A DNA stretch of 12,242 nucleotides, from positions 1-12,242 of the forward strand of contig DMCI01000098.1 of NCBI GenBank assembly GCA_003445835.1, read 5' to 3'. Both the position numbers and the translations under genes were made by a program. Positions within the stretch are counted from its first letter, which is position 1. Each line of letters starts with the position of its first letter. A model generated the notes under the pieces. The model was not told where the DNA came from. It did no database searches and saw only the letters and a program-made list of their open reading frames with translations. Shown here piece by piece: positions 7,263 to 12,242 of the stretch. Origin of the DNA: Clostridiales bacterium. GTDB taxonomy: Bacteria > Bacillota > Clostridia > Christensenellales > CAG-1252.

Positions 7263-8219
7263 ATGATTTATGCAGGCGTAGACGTCGGAGGCATGAGCAT
7301 CAAGTGCTGCCTTGCGACGGAAGAGGGCAAGATCCTCGTAAAAGACAGTTTTGTTACCAAAGAAGCGATCACCTGCGCCGAAATGGCGTCTTCCACCGCG
7401 TCTTTCATCAAGTCGCTTGCCGCAAAAGCGGGCGTGGATGAAAAAGAGATCGCGGCGGTGGGGATGGGCACTCCCGGCACCGTGGACGGCAAAAAGGGCG
7501 TGATCGTTTACTCCAACAACATCAAGATGGAAAACGCGCCCATCGTTAAGGAAATGGAAAAGCACTTTGCTTGCCCCGTATACGTGGGCAACGACGCCAA
7601 TGCGGCTGCCCTCGGGGAAGCGGTCTTCGGCGCGGCAAAAGGGCTTTCGGACGTCGTACTCGTTACGCTTGGCACCGGTGTCGGCACCGGTATCATCGCA
7701 AACGGCAAGATGATCACCGGCAAAGGCGGCGCGGGCGCGGAAGGCGGCCACATCGTGATCAAAATGAAAGGTGAACCTTGCTCCTGCGGCAACCGCGGTT
7801 GCTTTGAAGCGTACGCTTCCGCATCCGCTCTTCTTCGTCAAACCGAAGCGGCGGTCAAACGCCATCCCGACAGCTTGCTTGCTTCCCTGTGGCAAAAAAA
7901 CGGCAGAAGCGGCATCGTTCCTTTCGACGCGGCAAAGGCGGGGGACAAAGCGGGACTCAAAGTTATCCGTGATTACGTCACCTACGTGGCGATGGGGCTT
8001 TCGGGGCTCGTCAACGTGTTCCGTCCCGACGTGGTCTTGATCGGCGGCGGCATCAGCAATCAAGGCGATTACTTCATCAAAAAGGTTTCGCGCAAGCTCA
8101 ATTCCATCGTGTACGGTGCGGGCGTGAACGGTAGGGTGAAAGTAAAAACGGCTGAACTTAAAAACGACGCCGGTCTGTTAGGTGCGGTGGCGCTTGCGGT
8201 CAGAGGAACCAACGCATAA
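7263..8219 (+). CDS. glcK: ROK-family glucokinase
   Basis: 318 residues, close to the usual size of Gram-positive ROK glucokinases, which phosphorylate glucose with ATP to glucose 6-phosphate. Visible motifs are the N-terminal phosphate-binding DVGGMSIK (7-14); GNDANAAALGE with the likely catalytic base D111; LGTGVGTGI; and the ROK zinc site made of H163 (GGHIV) with CSCGNRGCFE (173-182), Cys 173, 175 and 180. ATG 7263 is chosen because GAGGTG at 7254-7259 is its ribosome binding site; an in-frame GTG at 7257 lies within that site. It follows lysC by 9 bases and is the last gene of the cdaA unit, closed by the terminator at 8266-8306. Other ROK sugar kinases (for example fructokinase) are possible, but glucokinase fits best. 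Confidence 0.9.
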   Translation: MIYAGVDVGGMSIKCCLATEEGKILVKDSFVTKEAITCAEMASSTASFIKSLAAKAGVDEKEIAAVGMGTPGTVDGKKGVIVYSNNIKMENAPIVKEMEKHFACPVYVGNDANAAALGEAVFGAAKGLSDVVLVTLGTGVGTGIIANGKMITGKGGAGAEGGHIVIKMKGEPCSCGNRGCFEAYASASALLRQTEAAVKRHPDSLLASLWQKNGRSGIVPFDAAKAGDKAGLKVIRDYVTYVAMGLSGLVNVFRPDVVLIGGGISNQGDYFIKKVSRKLNSIVYGAGVNGRVKVKTAELKNDAGLLGAVALAVRGTNA

Positions 8220-8265
8220 GCGAGCGCGTATAGCGGCGCTTATACTTCGTTACTGATTCAAAAAC

Positions 8266-8306
8266 GGTGCAGTTACGTACAAGGAGTACGCGCCTGCACC
8301 TTTTTT
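8266..8306 (+). terminator. Strong intrinsic terminator after glcK (possibly bidirectional)
   Basis: GGTGCAG (8266-8272) pairs with CTGCACC (8294-8300). Inside it CGTAC (8276-8280) pairs with GTACG (8286-8290) around the loop AAGGA. TTTTTT follows at 8301-8306. Just before the stem is CAAAAAC, so the opposite strand also reads hairpin then GTTTTTG and may stop transcription leaving the IS110 transposase. The rest of the gap from glcK to this hairpin (8220-8265) shows only a weak, bulged hairpin. Confidence 0.85.
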
Positions 8307-8310
8307 CATC

Positions 8311-8430
8311 GAGCCTTGTCTAAGCGTCACTCTCCGCGCTCGCTTTTGAATGGACGCTTGTTTTTTAAAAAGCGGTCGAAAAAGCAAGGGATCGTTGAAA
8401 GCATCAAGATCACGGGGTCAAGCAAGGCTC
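8311..8430. repeat. 8-bp inverted repeat in the IS110 right-end region
   Basis: GAGCCTTG (8311-8318) is the exact inverse complement of CAAGGCTC (8423-8430), 104 bases apart, the inner copy lying in the last codons of the transposase. It could be a structural or recognition element of the right end, but eight bases can also match by chance. Confidence 0.3.
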
Positions 8431-8440
8431 CGTGATTTTT
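8409..8440 (+). terminator. Inward-facing hairpin terminator over the 3' end of the transposase gene
   Basis: ATCACGG (8409-8415) pairs with CCGTGAT (8430-8436), with a 14-base loop, followed on the + strand by a T-run to 8440. The T-run is on the right side only for transcription entering the element from the glcK side, antisense to the transposase. The transposase stop codon (8410-8412) lies in the stem. Such hairpins at IS ends can block impinging transcription. Confidence 0.5.
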
Positions 8441-9609
8441 ATCGTTGTCGGGGGCTCGTAAGGTTTTCCGCTGCTTAGGACGGCGTAGAGGATGCGCACC
8501 ATCTTTTTCATTCCGTGCGATAAAGCGACGAAGAAGTGCTTGCCCGAGGCGCGCTTTTTGTCGACGTAGGCGCGCATTACGGGGTCGGTGACGTAGGCGG
8601 ATTTGGTTGCCTGAAAGACGGCGTTTCGTAGGTATTTGGAACCCTTTTTCACCATCGACGTGCGGGTCAATACGAATTTGCCCGATTGGTAGATCGTCGG
8701 CTCGCACCCCACGAAGGCAAGCAGTTTTGCGTCGTTCGGAAAGTTTTTTACGTTTCCGATCTCGGCAAGGATGGTGGCGCCGGTGTTGACGCCTATCCCC
8801 GGGATGGTGAGGATCGGGCTTTTGAGTTTGTCCAGGATCGCGCGGAGTTTTTCTTCCAAGAGCGACAATTCGTCTTCCAAAAAGGAGATCGTTTTGGCAA
8901 GGCGCTTGAGTTCGTAGGCGTCTCCCGCATTGCTTGATCCGATGCTCGTTGCCGCCGCTTGGATCAGTTCGTCCGCTCGCTTGCCGTATCTGCCGTAGGA
9001 CAGTTTGTCCAAGTTTTTGACAAGCCGATCTTTGTCCGCCGACAAAACTTCCCGCGGGGAGGAGTAGCGTCCGATCAGCTCGATCGCGCTGCGGTAGTTG
9101 ACGTTGAAGTGCTTTTCAAATTCCGGAAAGACCAGTTGCAAAACACGTCGGTAGCGGTTTTTGGTGACCTGCATCGTCTTTTGCACGCGGTAACGGTAGC
9201 GGGTGAGAGACCGCAAGACGCGCACGTCGCTTGAAACGTGGCGGCGCTTTTCGATCTCGGTCTCCGCCGTAACTTCGGCGATGTATCTTGCGTCGCTTTT
9301 GTCCGTTTTGGTGTTTCGTAGGGTCTTGGACTTCCTGAACATATTCACCTTAAGAGGGTTGAGGGGCAGGACTGCGTATTTTTGCGTCTTTAAGTGTTCC
9401 AGAATGTTTTGTGAGTAATGCCCCGTGTACTCCAGCCCGATTTTTACTTCCTCTTTTCGCTTTTTGCTTTGTTTGACGAGGCGGTCAAACAACTCGAACC
9501 CCGTTTTGGAGTTTTCAAAAGTGAAGTTATCCACCACGACTTCGCCGTCGTTTCGCATAATGTGGCAGTCGTGCTTGTCCTTTGCAACGTCTATTCCTAC
9601 GTAGATCAT
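8410..9609 (-). CDS. IS110-family transposase (DEDD recombinase), intact
   Basis: 399 residues, full length. The N-terminal RuvC-like domain carries the DEDD tetrad: D7 in VGIDVAKDKH, E60 in GLEYTGHY, and D103 and D106 in TDKSDARYIA. A central helical and coiled-coil region follows (about 190-265, rich in Lys, Glu and Leu). The C-terminal Tnp domain has the helix-hairpin-helix-like LTIPGIGVNTGATILAEIG (267-285) and GCEPTIYQSGKF, where S309 matches the catalytic serine of the family. These enzymes move DNA as circular intermediates guided by a bridge RNA encoded in the element. ATG 9609 is chosen for GAGGAGGA immediately upstream and because MIYVGIDVAK is the normal N terminus. An in-frame ATG at 9651 would add 14 residues read from a hairpin and is less likely. 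No frameshift or internal stop, so it may be active. Confidence 0.93.
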   Translation of the reverse strand: MIYVGIDVAKDKHDCHIMRNDGEVVVDNFTFENSKTGFELFDRLVKQSKKRKEEVKIGLEYTGHYSQNILEHLKTQKYAVLPLNPLKVNMFRKSKTLRNTKTDKSDARYIAEVTAETEIEKRRHVSSDVRVLRSLTRYRYRVQKTMQVTKNRYRRVLQLVFPEFEKHFNVNYRSAIELIGRYSSPREVLSADKDRLVKNLDKLSYGRYGKRADELIQAAATSIGSSNAGDAYELKRLAKTISFLEDELSLLEEKLRAILDKLKSPILTIPGIGVNTGATILAEIGNVKNFPNDAKLLAFVGCEPTIYQSGKFVLTRTSMVKKGSKYLRNAVFQATKSAYVTDPVMRAYVDKKRASGKHFFVALSHGMKKMVRILYAVLSSGKPYEPPTTIKITEPCLTP

Positions 9610-9628
9610 ATTTTCCTCCTCGTTTAAT

Positions 9629-9651
9629 AAAAAATGCGGCAAAAGCCGCAT
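9629..9651 (-). terminator. Hairpin plus T-run in the transposase leader
   Basis: Read on the - strand, ATGCGGC (9651-9645) and GCCGCAT (9640-9634) form a perfect 7-bp stem with a TTTT loop, followed by T residues to 9629. This is a compact intrinsic terminator only 20 bases before the transposase start. It would end a short leader RNA, or attenuate transposase transcription. Confidence 0.65.
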
Positions 9652-9723
9652 ACGCTCCGCTCCGTATCCTCCTCGTAAAAACGACCGGCGTTAGGTATTG
9701 AAAAAACCGGAATCGCGGCGCGC
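9629..9723 (-). ncRNA. Candidate IS110 bridge RNA
   Basis: A - strand transcript of about 95 nt is predicted between the extended -10 at 9730-9738 and the hairpin/T-run at 9629-9651. It is rich in possible stem-loops: CCGG at 9710-9707 with CCGG at 9688-9685, TCGT-TTTT-ACGA around 9672-9683, ATACG with CGTAT around 9650-9667, and the terminal ATGCGGC hairpin. IS110-subgroup elements are known to encode a bridge RNA in the non-coding segment before the transposase, with loops that pair to donor and target DNA. Position, orientation and size (at the short end) fit. I could not confirm guide loops, because the exact element ends and target are unknown. Confidence 0.4.
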
Positions 9724-9729
9724 AATCTC

Positions 9730-9738
9730 ATTATATCA
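9730..9738 (-). promoter_or_regulatory. Extended -10 promoter for the IS110 leader/transposase
   Basis: On the - strand TGA-TATAAT (9738 to 9730) is a perfect extended -10 (TGn-TATAAT), predicting a start near 9723. The expected -35 position about 17 bases upstream holds CGTTCT, a poor match to TTGACA. A 5-bp GC hairpin (9745-9749 with 9757-9761) lies between. A missing -35 next to a perfect -10 is what is expected if the -35 is supplied by the other element end in the circular form. Confidence 0.6.
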
Positions 9739-9784
9739 TATTTTGCGCGAGAAGAACGCGCGCGGGCGGAATTATGAGCAGTTT

Positions 9785-9814
9785 CTTTACTTTATTTGAT
9801 AAACGTGGTATAAT
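9785..9814 (+). promoter_or_regulatory. Promoter of the MDR-like gene
   Basis: TTTACT (9786-9791) and TATAAT (9809-9814) are separated by 17 bases, and TGG precedes the -10, giving an extended -10. Transcription should start near 9821, leaving a leader of about 20 bases with AGGAAGGTG before ATG 9842. This is the best host promoter in the window. Confidence 0.8.
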
Positions 9815-9841
9815 ACTTTTACCTTGATAGGAAGGTGAACT

Positions 9842-10816
9842 ATGAAAGTTTGGAAAATTGTGGGGCCCAAGACGCTTTCGATGGAAGAAGTCCAAGGCGA
9901 TCTGCTCCCCGGATACGTAAAAGTTAAGGTGACCAAGCTGGGGCTTACCAGCGCGGATATCGCCGTTTACGAAGGTCAGACCGACGTTTCTCTCCCCATC
10001 GTTCCGGGGCGTATCGCAACGGCGGTCATCAGTGAAGTCAACGAGGGCAGCAACTTCCGCAAAGGGGAACGCGTGCTTCTTTCTCCCTATATGAAGGATG
10101 AGAAGGGCAGGCTTTTCACTCGTGGGTTGGATATGGACGGATATCTTGCCGATTACGTCGTTTTGCCCGAGAGCGCGGTCTACGCTTTGCCCGAAAGCAT
10201 CACCGAAGATATGGGCGTCTTTGCCGAGTATATCAGCATCGCGGCGGGGCTTATGGACAAGCTTGACCTAAAGCACGAGCAGTACGTGGCGATCCTCGGC
10301 GCCAACGCGTTGGGGCTTATTTTCGCGCAACTTGCCATTTACTACCAGGCGATCCCCATCATCATCGACCGTTCGGAAAAGAAGCTTGAGGAAGCGGCGT
10401 CCTTCGGCGTGTACTACCGCATCAACTCGTCCAAGCAGGACGCGGCGCGCAGGATCCGTCAGATCACTTGCGGCAAGATGGCGGACTGCACCGTCTTTGA
10501 GTGTCGTTCCGCTCAGCAACCGCAATTGGCGTTTTCGCTTACGGCGGAAGGCGGCAAGGTGGGCATCGTCGGTTACGACAGCTTCGTCAGTAAGCTCAAC
10601 GCGGATATCTCCGCCATCATGGGCAGGCAACTTTCCGTTATCGGCATCAACAACGGCGCCGCGGATATGAATTCCGCCATCAACCTCCTTGCCAACGAGG
10701 TCGTGCGCGTGGATAACATTGCGGATAAGACGGTGGACTTTTTGGCAGCGCCAAGTGCGTTTACCGAGTCGATAGACAGTGAAAACAATTATCTGAAAAT
10801 TCTGATCAAGTGCTAA
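9842..10816 (+). CDS. MDR-superfamily (alcohol dehydrogenase-like) protein without canonical zinc ligands
   Basis: 324 residues with medium-chain dehydrogenase/reductase architecture: an N-terminal GroES-like domain (about 1-125) and a Rossmann domain (about 145-270). Aligned by eye to zinc alcohol dehydrogenases, the first ligand Cys of GICGSD is T36 in GLTSADI, and the GHE motif is P55-G56-R57-I58, so the catalytic zinc His is Arg. The four-Cys structural zinc loop is also absent. The nucleotide-binding GxGxxG is GANALG (153-158), lacking the second glycine, but an acidic residue follows the second strand (IIIDRSEKK). It may be a zinc-independent reductase like quinone oxidoreductases, or a non-catalytic homologue. 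The substrate cannot be inferred. It stands alone with its own promoter and shares a terminator with the convergent lipoprotein gene. Confidence 0.8.
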   Translation: MKVWKIVGPKTLSMEEVQGDLLPGYVKVKVTKLGLTSADIAVYEGQTDVSLPIVPGRIATAVISEVNEGSNFRKGERVLLSPYMKDEKGRLFTRGLDMDGYLADYVVLPESAVYALPESITEDMGVFAEYISIAAGLMDKLDLKHEQYVAILGANALGLIFAQLAIYYQAIPIIIDRSEKKLEEAASFGVYYRINSSKQDAARRIRQITCGKMADCTVFECRSAQQPQLAFSLTAEGGKVGIVGYDSFVSKLNADISAIMGRQLSVIGINNGAADMNSAINLLANEVVRVDNIADKTVDFLAAPSAFTESIDSENNYLKILIKC

Positions 10817-10823
10817 AAAGTAC

Positions 10824-10856
10824 AAAAAAAGCAGTCCGATGCGGACTGCTTTTTTT
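10824..10856. terminator. Bidirectional terminator between convergent genes
   Basis: AAAAAAA (10824-10830), GCAGTCC (10831-10837), loop GATGC, GGACTGC (10843-10849), then a T-run (10850-10856). Both strands read as a 7-bp hairpin followed by at least seven T. It serves the MDR-like gene (+) and the lipoprotein gene (-), whose stop codon overlaps the T-run. Confidence 0.92.
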
Positions 10857-12201
10857 ATTTTTCAAATGCGATATTGGGAAAGTACCCGTGCAAATATTTG
10901 ACGAGGGTGTCCTCAGCGTTTTGCGCAACGAGCCGTTCCTCGTCGGAAACGCCGTCCGTCGCGTCAAAGGACGCAAGGGCGGGAAGCGATGCGATCAGTT
11001 CTTCAAAGGTCGCGGTCTGCGTGGCGGGGGTTTCGTTTAGGTCAAGTCCAAGCAGGGCGGCTACGGCGTCTTGCTCCTCGGCAAGCGTCGTAAGCAACGC
11101 GGTAAGCGTCATTTTGAAAGCGGTCTTTTTCTCGTCGGAAAAGAGAGTATACGTCTTGTGTGCGGTGAACAGGCGGTACGCTTTGTCCGCTAAAGCGGAA
11201 TCGGCGGGCGAGACGGAAACGAAGGCGCCGTCCACCGTAAAGCCGTTCAAGGTCTCCTCTTTTGCGATATACTCATCGTAACCGCCTGCGCGCGCGTCGT
11301 ATTCTTCCTTGCTGATGGGCGTCCACGTCCAGGGGGTATAGGTGTAGCCGTAATAGGTGGTGCATTCTTTTTGCTCGTAGGGGAGCCCCAAAAAGAGTCT
11401 TGCGTCCGCTTGCGCAAAGTAATCCGCCGCAAAGGTAAGGACGTTGTCGTAGTTATCTGAAAAAACTTCCGCAACGGAAAGCAGAAATTCTTTGCTTTGT
11501 TGCATTTGTTCAAGCGTTTCGTTGCTCAGCTTTGAGCTTTCCGCCTCGAAAAATCCATCGATCGCGTTTTCCGCAAGAATTAAAAGGAAGTCTTTTGCCC
11601 CCGCCGAAATGCCCGTCGCTTTGCGAAGGGCGGATACGAGGGTGATCATCGCGGTGTTGAGTTGCTTTTCGTTAAGGTTTTCGGTTTTGCCGTTTAACAA
11701 ATTCAGTTCCACGTCAAAAAGATCGTCCCCGCCGAGGAGCAGGGCGGCAAGTTTTTCACAGTCGACGACGGAATAAGGTAGGTCGGTTTTTACGTCTTTT
11801 GCCGCCGCGTAAAACACTCTGCCGGCGATCTCGGGGCTGACCGATGACGAAACGACTTGTAAGGCGTCTTGATAACTTGCGGCGTGGTCGACGGCGTAGT
11901 CTTTGTTTTTGAGGTCAAGAAGAGCGTCGGGGATGTCCTCCGCCTTGGACTTTAATCCCGCGAGGACGGAAAGGACTTCGGCGTCCTCAAGTTCCGCCGT
12001 CTCCAAAAGGGAAAGAAGTGCGGTTTTGATCTCCGCTTTATCATCGCGTTCGGCGGGGAAGACGGCGTCCACCACCTCGGCGGCAAGGGTCGATTTATCC
12101 TTGGTTTCGTTTGCGGAACGCGTGTCTTTACAAGCAAAAAAACTCACCGAAAAGGCGAGGGTCAAAGCAAAAATCAAAATAACGCAAACGATTTTTTTCA
12201 T
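10855..12201 (-). CDS. Predicted lipoprotein of unknown function
   Basis: 448 residues, no family recognised. The N terminus (MKK, a hydrophobic core, then SVSFFAC) is a lipoprotein signal peptide with Cys 24 as lipidation site; the residue at -3 is Phe, an unusual lipobox. The mature protein is rich in Ala, Leu, Asp, Glu and Lys and looks mostly helical. An aromatic patch YYGYTYTPWTWTP lies at about 283-295, followed by an acidic Tyr-rich stretch. It is probably an extracellular, membrane-tethered binding or structural protein. ATG 12201 is preferred because the signal peptide begins there and the promoter lies directly before it. An upstream in-frame start at 12237 would lie in the -35 element. 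There is no properly spaced ribosome binding site (AAAAGG touches the ATG), consistent with a leaderless mRNA. Confidence 0.7.
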   Translation of the reverse strand: MKKIVCVILIFALTLAFSVSFFACKDTRSANETKDKSTLAAEVVDAVFPAERDDKAEIKTALLSLLETAELEDAEVLSVLAGLKSKAEDIPDALLDLKNKDYAVDHAASYQDALQVVSSSVSPEIAGRVFYAAAKDVKTDLPYSVVDCEKLAALLLGGDDLFDVELNLLNGKTENLNEKQLNTAMITLVSALRKATGISAGAKDFLLILAENAIDGFFEAESSKLSNETLEQMQQSKEFLLSVAEVFSDNYDNVLTFAADYFAQADARLFLGLPYEQKECTTYYGYTYTPWTWTPISKEEYDARAGGYDEYIAKEETLNGFTVDGAFVSVSPADSALADKAYRLFTAHKTYTLFSDEKKTAFKMTLTALLTTLAEEQDAVAALLGLDLNETPATQTATFEELIASLPALASFDATDGVSDEERLVAQNAEDTLVKYLHGYFPNIAFEK

Positions 12202-12208
12202 CCTTTTA

Positions 12209-12237
12209 ACTATACCACACGCGCGCGCATTCGTCAA
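12209..12237 (-). promoter_or_regulatory. Promoter of the lipoprotein gene (predicted leaderless transcript)
   Basis: On the - strand TTGACG (12237-12232) and TATAGT (12214-12209) are spaced by exactly 17 bases, and TGG precedes the -10. The first base after the usual 6-7 base gap is 12202 or 12201, the A of the start codon. An alternating GC run (12221-12228) lies in the spacer. Confidence 0.75.
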
Positions 12238-12242
12238 GAGCG

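Larger units (their letters stand above)
8310..9760 (-). mobile_element. IS110-family insertion sequence, ends approximate
   Basis: The element is defined by an intact IS110-type transposase and the non-coding sequence on both sides. The inner limits are the glcK terminator (ends 8306) and the promoter of the next gene (from 9785). IS110 elements lack classical terminal inverted repeats and target duplications, so ends cannot be read directly, and none of these were found here. Both flanks share the short word CGAG (8310-8313 and 9748-9751) behind a T-run, a possible trace of the junction, but four bases are weak evidence. A long non-coding segment before the transposase and a shorter one after it fit the IS110 subgroup rather than IS1111. 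The insertion lies between genes and breaks neither. About 1.45 kb is a normal size. Confidence 0.7.

Noticed and set aside
8228..8245. Second hairpin just after glcK (GTATA...TATAC with a bulge)
   Set aside because: No T-run follows and the stem is short; the strong terminator is at 8266-8306.
9610..9651. 14-residue N-terminal extension of the transposase from ATG 9651
   Set aside because: The extension is read from the hairpin and ribosome binding site, and MIYVGIDVAK at 9609 is the usual start with ideal spacing. Kept only as a regulatory possibility.
8220..9841. Terminal inverted repeats or target-site duplication for the insertion sequence
   Set aside because: None found on inspection, as expected for IS110; only a 4-base shared word at the flanks.
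1..12242. CRISPR array, tRNA, rRNA, phage or defence genes
   Set aside because: No regularly spaced repeats, cloverleaf-like sequence, or proteins of these types were seen on either strand.

Overview
The window reads as chromosomal sequence from a Bacillota-type (low-GC Gram-positive lineage, probably Clostridia-like) bacterium of moderate GC content. The evidence is a CdaA-type membrane diadenylate cyclase, a CXCGXXGCXE-type ROK glucokinase, a DUF1667 protein beside a FAD oxidoreductase, strong GGAGG ribosome binding sites, and TGn-TATAAT promoters. No rRNA, tRNA or other taxonomic marker is present, so the assignment is an inference.

Layout. (1) 1-3746, + strand: the 3' part of a FAD-dependent oxidoreductase, a DUF1667 protein, holA (DNA polymerase III delta), a five-helix membrane protein, and a secreted, membrane-anchored protein with a degenerate M28-peptidase-like fold. 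All start and stop codons overlap by 1 to 4 bases, so this is one translationally coupled operon. (2) 3835-8219, + strand: cdaA, a DUF1015 protein, aspartate kinase and a ROK glucokinase, closely spaced. This unit ends at a strong hairpin terminator (8266-8306) that could also work in the other direction. (3) About 8310-9760, - strand: an IS110-family insertion sequence. It has an intact DEDD/Ser transposase and a structured 5' non-coding leader. The leader carries a promoter element, a hairpin with a T-run and a duplicated Shine-Dalgarno motif, which is the layout expected of a bridge-RNA locus. (4) 9842-10816, + strand: an MDR-superfamily oxidoreductase-like protein without the usual zinc ligands, under a strong extended -10 promoter. 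(5) 10855-12201, - strand: a lipoprotein of unknown function. It converges on gene 4 with a shared bidirectional terminator, and its promoter is placed so that the mRNA should be leaderless.

Functionally the host genes are mostly housekeeping: replication clamp loading, c-di-AMP synthesis, aspartate-family amino-acid biosynthesis and glucose phosphorylation. The accessory content is the IS110 element, which sits between two intact genes without breaking either. The most interesting points are the candidate bridge RNA with its possibly split promoter, two enzyme-fold proteins that have lost canonical catalytic residues, the leaderless lipoprotein gene, and cdaA without its usual cdaR partner.
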